Below, piece after piece: positions 1-4,922 of a stretch of 5,438 bases of DNA. Each line of letters opens with the position of its first letter. Position 1 is the first letter of the stretch. Source of the stretch: Candidatus Omnitrophota bacterium (lineage in GTDB: Bacteria > Omnitrophota > Gorgyraeia > Gygaellales > Profunditerraquicolaceae); contig CAIRWO010000184.1 in NCBI GenBank assembly GCA_903882345.1, forward strand, positions 1-5,438, written 5' to 3'. The notes beneath the pieces were generated by a model, which was not told the origin of the DNA, did no database searches, and saw nothing but the letters and a program-made list of their open reading frames with translations. The position numbers and the translations under genes are program-made.

Positions 1-159
1 CTAAAGCAAGGCGAAAAAATTTCCGAAGATGACCTGCGTTATTTCCTACGCCAGCACCTGGCGCATTTTAAAATCCCGCATTATTTTGAATTCAAAGATA
101 CGCTTCCCAAAAACCGCACTGGGAAAATAGATAAAGAATTATTAAGGGCCGGTTCGTAA
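1..159 (+). CDS. AMP-forming acyl-CoA synthetase / adenylation enzyme, C-terminal fragment
   Basis: The reading frame is open from base 1 to the TAA at 157-159, so only the last 52 residues are visible and the start lies outside the window. The fragment matches the small C-terminal subdomain of the ANL superfamily (acyl-CoA synthetases, NRPS adenylation domains, luciferases): HFKIPHYFEF followed by LPKNRTGKIDKELLR. The latter is the A10-type motif, whose Lys (fragment residue 42, in GKIDK) normally contacts the acyl-adenylate in the adenylation step. Family knowledge gives the general reaction: ATP-dependent activation of a carboxylic acid to acyl-AMP, then transfer to CoA or a carrier thiol. 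The substrate cannot be read from this tail. No carrier domain follows, so it is a stand-alone ligase or the last domain of a larger protein. The stop is 4 nt before the next start, which suggests co-transcription with the toroid protein. Confidence 0.85.
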   Translation, partial: LKQGEKISEDDLRYFLRQHLAHFKIPHYFEFKDTLPKNRTGKIDKELLRAGS

Positions 160-163
160 AAAA

Positions 164-1255
164 ATGAACAAGAATAGAGCCACTGTTTTTATGATCATGG
201 CGGCATTTATTTTGTTTCCGCGCGTCTTTATTTTTGCCGCCGATCCTTCAGGCTATCCTAAAAGGCCGGCTCATGAGCGCCTAAAGACATCTATTTCAAA
301 GGCGTTGGATTTTTTATATACAAATCAGCTGCCTTACGGGGAATTTAAAACTTGTGCTTCTACCAATCCACAGATGCAGGGCAGCTGCCGCTTTGACAGT
401 TCTCTTTTTATTACCTCCTTTGTCCTATATTCTATCAGTTTTGTTGACGACCAGAAAGCTAATGAGATGACCAAGAAGGCCCTAAACTTTTTTCTGGAGG
501 AGATGGAAGGGCCGGGGGTATGGAGATATTGGACATCCCGGAATCACAAGAAAATAGATCCGGATCTAGACGATACTGCCTGCGTTTCTTATGCACTAAA
601 AGCAAATAATGTCCCGTTTAAATCAAATTTAGAAACTATTCTTGCCAACAGGAACGAAGCAGGTATTTTTTATACCTGGCTAATCGATTCTAAAGAGGCT
701 AATGACATCGATTGCGTGGTAAATGCCGATGTTTTATTGTATTTAGGCGAAAATGAAAACACTAAAGCCGCGTGTGATTATCTGAATAATATAATTTTAA
801 ACGGCAAAGAAGATAATTGTGGCAAGTATTGTATCAGCCCGGACAACTTTTCTTTTTATTATGTATTTTCCCGCGCATATTTTAACGGCGTCTTCTGCCT
901 AGCTAAATCCAGAGACTCAATCATTGATAGAATTATTCCGCTGCAACGGTCCGACGGATCATTCGGCAGCGTATTGTCTACTGCGCTGGCGGCCTGCACC
1001 TTACTTAATTTAAAATACGACGGAGAACAGCTCACTAAAGCTATTGAGTATATCATTAATAGCCAGGCTGAAGACGGCTCCTGGCAGAAACAGGCTTTCT
1101 ATATAGGGCCGAACAGGGTCACGGTAACAAGGGAGGGCGAAAAATTAATCTTTAAATTGGTTCCCATATCTGCAATGCCGTTGCCCGTACTCTATTATGG
1201 TTCCGAAGAGTTAACCACAGCGATCTGTATTGAAGCCTTAGCCAAATATCAATGA
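164..1255 (+). CDS. Exported alpha/alpha-toroid protein, prenyltransferase/squalene-cyclase-like, with DxDD motif
   Basis: This 363-residue protein has a Sec-type signal peptide: Lys3/Arg5, a hydrophobic stretch at about 8-24, and likely cleavage near FAA-DPS (residues 24-29). The mature part shows repeated QW-like motifs of the squalene cyclase/prenyltransferase toroid. The clearest is at 292-307, ending in SQAEDGSW; others are near 253-267 (LQRSDGSFG), 46-61 and 105-120. Residues 134-139 read DLDDTA, the DxDD pattern that in squalene-hopene and class II diterpene cyclases supplies the protonating Asp. The protein is about half the length of a two-domain hopene cyclase, so it would form a single toroid. 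It has ten cysteines, including a CGKYC pair at 219/223. Cyclase activity is not shown; many proteins with this fold bind rather than cyclise lipids. ATG 164 gives a normal n-region, although no good Shine-Dalgarno precedes it. It starts 4 nt after the acyl ligase and its stop overlaps the rlmN start. Confidence 0.82.
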   Translation: MNKNRATVFMIMAAFILFPRVFIFAADPSGYPKRPAHERLKTSISKALDFLYTNQLPYGEFKTCASTNPQMQGSCRFDSSLFITSFVLYSISFVDDQKANEMTKKALNFFLEEMEGPGVWRYWTSRNHKKIDPDLDDTACVSYALKANNVPFKSNLETILANRNEAGIFYTWLIDSKEANDIDCVVNADVLLYLGENENTKAACDYLNNIILNGKEDNCGKYCISPDNFSFYYVFSRAYFNGVFCLAKSRDSIIDRIIPLQRSDGSFGSVLSTALAACTLLNLKYDGEQLTKAIEYIINSQAEDGSWQKQAFYIGPNRVTVTREGEKLIFKLVPISAMPLPVLYYGSEELTTAICIEALAKYQ

Positions 1256-2280
1256 GAGACATTAAGGAGTTAAGCATAAAAGAGCTGGAAACGGCCTTTA
1301 CGGCTTTAGGGCAGGAGCGTTTCCATGCCCGGCAGGTTTTTTCCTGGATCTACAAAAAGGGGGTAATGGATTTTAGCGCGATGAGTAATTTATCCGCAGA
1401 TCTGCGCCGGGCTTTGGCAAAAGAATTTTTTATTCATTCCCTTTTTCTGACAGAAAAGTTAAATTCGGCAGACGGCACGCAAAAACTGCTGCTTAAGCTC
1501 AAAGACGTTAATTTCATCGAGGGGGTAATTATCCCGGCAGAAAACCGGGTCACCGGATGCGTTTCCACGCAGGCCGGCTGTAAATACGCCTGCGGTTTTT
1601 GCGTCAGCGGCAGGTTGGGGTTTAAAAGGAACCTGACGACAGGTGAGATAATTGAAGAGGTCTTGTTTTTAAAAAATAATTCTGCCGATACGAAACTCAC
1701 CCATCTTGTGTTCATGGGCACAGGAGAGCCGCTGGATAATTACGACAATCTACTTAAGGCGATCAGGATCATAAATTCATCTGATGGATTGAATATCGGG
1801 GCGCGCCGGATAACCATATCGACCTGCGGGATAATCCCCGGGATCGAGCGGCTGGCGCAGGAAGGCATTCAGTTTGAACTGTCGGTGTCGCTGCACGCCG
1901 CAGACGACAAGACGCGGTCGTTGCTTATGCCGGTAAACAAAATTTATCCTTTGAAAGAATTATTGGCTGCCTGCCGCGGGTATGCGGCAAAAACAAACCG
2001 GCAGGTTACCTTCGAATACATCCTGATCAAAGGGGTAAATTCTGATTTGCAAAACGCCAAAAGATTAGGTAAACTATTGCTGGGGCTGAACTGTAAAGTA
2101 AACCTCATTGTCTATAATCCCGCAGCTGATTTTAAGGCAGAGCCTCCGGGAAAACCGGAGATCCTGATGTTTAAAGACAGCCTTTTTAAATCCGGCATTA
2201 ACGTAACATTACGTAAGAGCCGCGGGTTGGACATCGCTGCCGCTTGCGGGCAATTAAAATTAAAGTATGAAAAAATTTAA
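1252..2280 (+). CDS. rlmN: 23S rRNA (adenine(2503)-C(2))-methyltransferase RlmN (dual-specificity RNA methyltransferase)
   Basis: This is a cytoplasmic radical SAM enzyme that methylates C2 of A2503 in 23S rRNA near the peptidyl-transferase centre; in some bacteria it also methylates A37 of certain tRNAs. At 342 residues it is close to the usual family length. The 4Fe-4S motif CxxxCxxC is Cys110, Cys114, Cys117. Cys103, seven residues upstream, corresponds to the E. coli second catalytic Cys118. Cys332, in RGLDIAAACGQL, corresponds to the transiently methylated Cys355. Glu90, in FIEGVIIP, corresponds to E. coli Glu105. The SAM-binding motif at 156-160 is GTGEP where the usual sequence is GMGEP. 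The N-terminal region (FHARQVFSWIYKKG) is the typical RNA-binding accessory part. The start ATG overlaps the preceding stop as ATGA and has no Shine-Dalgarno, so it is probably translated by coupling. The 3' end overlaps the next gene by 14 nt. The identification is firm, and RlmN is preferred over Cfr because of the RGxDIxAACGQL ending. Confidence 0.97.
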   Translation: MRDIKELSIKELETAFTALGQERFHARQVFSWIYKKGVMDFSAMSNLSADLRRALAKEFFIHSLFLTEKLNSADGTQKLLLKLKDVNFIEGVIIPAENRVTGCVSTQAGCKYACGFCVSGRLGFKRNLTTGEIIEEVLFLKNNSADTKLTHLVFMGTGEPLDNYDNLLKAIRIINSSDGLNIGARRITISTCGIIPGIERLAQEGIQFELSVSLHAADDKTRSLLMPVNKIYPLKELLAACRGYAAKTNRQVTFEYILIKGVNSDLQNAKRLGKLLLGLNCKVNLIVYNPAADFKAEPPGKPEILMFKDSLFKSGINVTLRKSRGLDIAAACGQLKLKYEKI

Positions 2281-2908
2281 CTCACAGTTTATAGTTATTC
2301 TTTCTATTCTAATCTTGACCTCCGGTTGCGCGAAGAAGGAAATAAACAATATCGGTTCTTGCGGCACAAATATCATCTGCTACGGCGACAGCATAACTTT
2401 CGGTTACGGCGCCGGGCCGGGAGAAGATTATCCGTCTTTTTTGGCAACCTTAGTTAATCTGCCTGTTGTCAATGTAGGCATCGACGGCGATACCACCAGC
2501 GAGGGCCTAAAGCGCATATATTGCGACGTATTAGACAGGAACCCTATGCTTGTGATCATCGAGTTCACTGGTAACGATTTTTTAAGGCAGGTCCCGATGG
2601 AAGAAACCACCAGGAACATAGGCGAGATGATCGATAAAATAGAGGCCAATGGCGCGATGGTCGCTTTGGTTGACATAAGCGCCGGACTGTTGCTGAAAGG
2701 TTACCGGCAAGAGCTTTGCAGGCTTGCCAGCAAAAAAAACGTGATCTTTATCCCCGGCATATTAAGCGGGATTGTTACTAACCCCAGCCTCAAGAGCGAT
2801 TTTCTCCATCCCAACGCCAGCGGATATAAAATGATCGCCCAGAAAATTTACCGCGCAATTTCACCCTACCTCAAAAAAAACAAGCTTGCCAGAGAAGCAA
2901 AGAAGTAG
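2267..2908 (+). CDS. SGNH/GDSL-hydrolase lipoprotein (TesA/arylesterase-like)
   Basis: This 213-residue protein begins with a lipoprotein signal peptide: Lys2-Lys3, a hydrophobic core, and the lipobox LTSGC with Cys21. Ala at +2 favours outer-membrane sorting under the E. coli Lol rule. The SGNH blocks follow in order: GDSIT at 40-44 with nucleophile Ser42, an oxyanion-hole Gly in VGIDGDTT (71/74), GND at 102-104 with Asn103, and SDFLHPN with Asp178 and His181. The whole catalytic set is therefore present, and the layout resembles the lysophospholipase/arylesterase TesA group. It probably hydrolyses an ester or thioester at the envelope, such as a lipid, acylated sugar or acetylated wall polymer; the substrate is unknown. 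The start lies inside the last 14 nt of rlmN without a clear ribosome-binding site, pointing to translational coupling. No alternative start further in would keep the signal peptide. Confidence 0.92.
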   Translation: MKKFNSQFIVILSILILTSGCAKKEINNIGSCGTNIICYGDSITFGYGAGPGEDYPSFLATLVNLPVVNVGIDGDTTSEGLKRIYCDVLDRNPMLVIIEFTGNDFLRQVPMEETTRNIGEMIDKIEANGAMVALVDISAGLLLKGYRQELCRLASKKNVIFIPGILSGIVTNPSLKSDFLHPNASGYKMIAQKIYRAISPYLKKNKLAREAKK

Positions 2909-2914
2909 TAATAT
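2886..2914 (+). promoter_or_regulatory. Possible sigma70-type promoter for the lipoprotein/amidase/hydrolase group
   Basis: TTGCCA at 2886-2891 and TAATAT at 2909-2914 are separated by 17 bases, the preferred spacing for a -35/-10 pair. The first box matches TTGACA at five of six positions and the second matches TATAAT at four of six. A TATAGT overlaps it at 2912-2917 but would give a 20-base spacer. The site sits over the 3' end of the GDSL gene and just before the only notable gap in the plus-strand block, where a new transcript would make sense. Such matches also arise by chance in AT-rich sequence, so this is tentative. Confidence 0.25.
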
Positions 2915-2960
2915 AGTGCAAAAACTTTAGTGTATTTATCAACTTAGCAGGAAATCCATG

Positions 2961-2966
2961 GGAGGA
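2961..2966 (+). promoter_or_regulatory. Strong Shine-Dalgarno (GGAGGA) upstream of small lipoprotein start
   Basis: GGAGGA lies directly before the ATG at 2970, with four bases between GGAGG and the start codon. The spacing is short but usable. This is the best ribosome-binding site in the window and supports 2970 over the in-frame ATG at 2958. The 2958 start has its own weaker AGGA at 2949-2952 with five bases of spacing. Starting at 2958 would bury the GGAGGA inside the coding sequence. Confidence 0.5.
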
Positions 2967-2969
2967 TAT

Positions 2970-3242
2970 ATGCAATATAAGCAAGCCAGAACGTTATTGC
3001 TGGTTTTTATACTTGCCGCTCTGTTTTTTTCAGGCTGTGCTACGCTGACAGAAGAACAAAGCGCAGTAGGCTCACCCAGCCAGCTCCAGCAGCAGATTAA
3101 GGAGAGGGATACTAAGATAAGCAGTCTTCAGGAAATCATCGATGACCAACAGAAACAGCTGCGGCAGTTAAGCGATCAGTTGAACGAATGTAACAGCGCT
3201 AGTAAAACAAGCCCGGCGAAAACCGCATCCACTAAGAATTAG
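2970..3242 (+). CDS. Small coiled-coil lipoprotein
   Basis: From ATG 2970 this is a 90-residue protein (94 residues if the in-frame ATG 2958 is used). It has a basic n-region (Lys4, Arg7), a hydrophobic core and a lipobox-like FSGC with Cys23 followed by Ala. Phe at the -3 position is a slight departure from the usual Leu. Residues 39-71 form a regular heptad pattern: Ile43, Ile50, Ile57, Leu64 and Leu71 are exactly seven apart, with Leu39, Leu53 and Leu67 in the partner position. This predicts a coiled coil of about five heptads, probably dimeric or trimeric. The tail from about 75 is Ser/Thr/Lys/Ala-rich and probably disordered. I recognise no named family; it recalls short Lpp- or YbgF-type periplasmic spacers but is not clearly homologous. 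The LysM-amidase gene starts 1 nt after its stop, so a structural or scaffolding role alongside a wall-binding enzyme is a reasonable inference. Confidence 0.85.
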   Translation: MQYKQARTLLLVFILAALFFSGCATLTEEQSAVGSPSQLQQQIKERDTKISSLQEIIDDQQKQLRQLSDQLNECNSASKTSPAKTASTKN

Positions 3243-3243
3243 A

Positions 3244-3990
3244 ATGCCCGTAAAAAAACGGCTAATTTTATCGCTTGCTTTGTGCGTGTCGCTTGCCGGC
3301 TGCGCCAGCGTGCCTCCTGTAAGGCCGCCGGTAATTACTGCTCATCCGGGCACCTACCATATTGTGGGAAGCGGCCAGACACTTTACAGCATTTCCAAGG
3401 CCTATAATGTAAATGTTAAAGACATCATGGCCGCAAATAGCATTAAAAATCCTAACCAGATCGGCGTAGGAGAAAGGCTGCTTATTCCTCGGGCTGCGCA
3501 GCCGGTCTTTGTTCAGCCTTCGTGCGCTCTGTATCTTGGCTCCATAGAAGAAATTGTCGGTGAGAAACAGCACCGCGTACACTGGAAGACGATTATCTTA
3601 CATCACAGCGCGACAAAAGAGGGCAATGCCGAGTCTTTTGACCGCAATCATCGGCGCAGGGGCATGGGTGGTTTATTTTATCATTTTGTTATCGGAAACG
3701 GCACCGGCTCAGGCGACGGGGAGATCGAAGTGGGCTGGCGCTGGAGAAGGCAGGTTGAAGTTAACCGGCCGGCGGAAATTGAGATCTGCCTGGTAGGCGA
3801 TTTTAACCAGCAGCAGGTTTCTGCCGCGCAGTATGATTCGCTGGTCAGGCTTCTCCGGGTATTGATGAAACAATATTCTGTTCCGCTTGACCGGATCAGG
3901 AGAAATAAAGATGTGCCTGGCGTGATTACCGAATGTCCTGGCAGGAACTTCCCTTATGGCAGACTTAAGGCGGAATTAAGCAGGAATTAA
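3244..3990 (+). CDS. LysM-containing N-acetylmuramoyl-L-alanine amidase (amidase_2/PGRP-type) lipoprotein
   Basis: This 248-residue protein has a lipoprotein signal (Lys4-Lys5-Arg6, lipobox LAGC with Cys20, Ala at +2). A Pro-rich linker follows, then a LysM domain at about 38-82 (YHIVGSGQTLYSISKAYNV through GERLLIP) that binds peptidoglycan glycans. The region from about 114 to 240 is an amidase_2 (T7 lysozyme/PGRP-like) domain, a family that cleaves the MurNAc-L-Ala bond using zinc. His120 of LHHSAT fits the first zinc ligand, Tyr146 of FYHF the catalytic Tyr, Thr229 the T7 Lys128 position, and Cys231 of TECPG the Cys ligand. The second His ligand, normally in a GHRDVPG-like motif, is Asn221 in RRNKDVPG, so metal binding or activity may be altered. 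The gene sits 1 nt after the coiled-coil lipoprotein and 2 nt before the serine hydrolase. Its own Shine-Dalgarno is weak. The fold assignment is firm; catalytic competence is uncertain. Confidence 0.93.
   Translation: MPVKKRLILSLALCVSLAGCASVPPVRPPVITAHPGTYHIVGSGQTLYSISKAYNVNVKDIMAANSIKNPNQIGVGERLLIPRAAQPVFVQPSCALYLGSIEEIVGEKQHRVHWKTIILHHSATKEGNAESFDRNHRRRGMGGLFYHFVIGNGTGSGDGEIEVGWRWRRQVEVNRPAEIEICLVGDFNQQQVSAAQYDSLVRLLRVLMKQYSVPLDRIRRNKDVPGVITECPGRNFPYGRLKAELSRN
3982..3985 (+). promoter_or_regulatory. Shine-Dalgarno (AGGA) selecting a GTG start
   Basis: AGGA lies inside the last codons of the amidase gene, seven bases before GTG 3993 and sixteen before the in-frame ATG at 4002. The spacing favours GTG as the true start of the serine hydrolase. 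Either start leaves the membrane anchor intact. Confidence 0.5.
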
Positions 3991-3992
3991 CA

Positions 3993-4922
3993 GTGATTAA
4001 TATGACTACAAGAAATAAATTCTTTATTTTATTATCGCTGCTTTTGCTGGTTATTTTATCTATTTTTATTTCTTTAGGCGCGCTGCACTATTATGAATTA
4101 AGAAAGCAGCTCCTGGAGAGAAAAAAAGCCTGGATTGCCCTGGAAGAAAAGGTGCGCAGCGAAGTAAGGAATTTTAACCAGGAAACCGGTTTGATAATTA
4201 AAGACCTTTCCACCGGTTGGGAAATAAAAATCAACGAAAATAAATTATTTCCTTCCGCGAGCATGGTTAAGGAGCCGATCATGGCCAGCTACGCCCTAGC
4301 CTCCAGCCGCGGTGAGGTGGATTTAAGCAGCAGGCTTGTGCTTAAAAACAGGAATAAGGCCCTGGGCTCCGGTATATTGAAGGACTATGTCCCGGGAACG
4401 GAATTCAATATTGATGATTTAATCGAAGTTATGGTTACGCAGAGCGACAATACGGCGGCAAATATGCTCATTGAATATCTGGGTTTTGATCCGCTGAATA
4501 ATTATTTTAAACAGCTCGGTTTGAACAATACTAATCTGGCGCGTAAGATGATGGATTTTAGGAGCAGGAAGGCAGGCATAGAAAATTTTACTTCTGCCCG
4601 CGATTTGGCTTATCTACTCGAGGAGATTTATAATAATAGGTTGGTAAACCGGGATTTTTCCCAGAAGTGCCTGGAGATTTTAAAACGCCAGAAAATCCGC
4701 GACCGCATTCCGGCAAAGCTCCCGTTTAATACGTTAGTAGCCCATAAGACAGGGCTGGAAAGAGGCGTCTGTCATGATGCCGGGATTGTGTTTACTCCCG
4801 GCGGGGATTTTATCGTCTGTGTCTTGACCAAACACGATTATAAAGTCGCAAAGCCCGCCAAGAAATTCATTTCCAATATCGCCCTTGACGTATATAATTA
4901 CTGCTGTTCGAGAGACTCATAA
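3993..4922 (+). CDS. Membrane-anchored serine hydrolase, class A beta-lactamase-like fold
   Basis: From the GTG start the protein has 309 residues (306 from ATG 4002). Residues 9-32 are a strong hydrophobic segment with no lipobox or clear cleavage site, so it is most likely a type II anchored protein with the enzyme outside the cytoplasmic membrane. A short charged helix (about 36-60) leads to the penicilloyl-serine transferase fold. The motifs are SxxK as Ser90-Met-Val-Lys93, SDN at 151-153 and KTG at 252-254, with spacings close to class A beta-lactamases. The omega-loop motif ExxLN (Glu166, Asn170) is missing; RKMMD at 184-188 occupies the region, followed by ENFTSARDLAYLL. Without Glu166, efficient penicillin hydrolysis is unlikely. 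A DD-peptidase/carboxypeptidase-like or esterase role on wall peptides is more plausible, though unproven. It follows the amidase stop by 2 nt and converges with the minus-strand gene, overlapping it by 6 nt. Confidence 0.9.
   Translation: MINMTTRNKFFILLSLLLLVILSIFISLGALHYYELRKQLLERKKAWIALEEKVRSEVRNFNQETGLIIKDLSTGWEIKINENKLFPSASMVKEPIMASYALASSRGEVDLSSRLVLKNRNKALGSGILKDYVPGTEFNIDDLIEVMVTQSDNTAANMLIEYLGFDPLNNYFKQLGLNNTNLARKMMDFRSRKAGIENFTSARDLAYLLEEIYNNRLVNRDFSQKCLEILKRQKIRDRIPAKLPFNTLVAHKTGLERGVCHDAGIVFTPGGDFIVCVLTKHDYKVAKPAKKFISNIALDVYNYCCSRDS

Noticed and set aside
1434..1721. Minus-strand open frame of 95 codons inside rlmN
   Set aside because: It lies wholly opposite a firmly identified gene, has no recognisable domain or ribosome-binding site, and reads like antisense of conserved RlmN codons.
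2909..2957. Possible small RNA or terminator in the only intergenic gap
   Set aside because: No stable hairpin followed by a T-run and no conserved RNA pattern could be seen; only promoter-like hexamers at its left edge.
3268..3582. Minus-strand open frame of 104 codons opposite the LysM domain
   Set aside because: Shadow of the amidase gene; basic, low-quality composition and no motif.
3554..3796. Plus-strand 80-codon frame within the amidase gene
   Set aside because: Alternate frame of a well-supported domain; no supporting start signal.
3993..4922. Antibiotic-resistance beta-lactamase
   Set aside because: Class A motifs are present but the Glu166-Asn170 omega-loop signature is missing, and the context is cell-wall remodelling with no mobile element.
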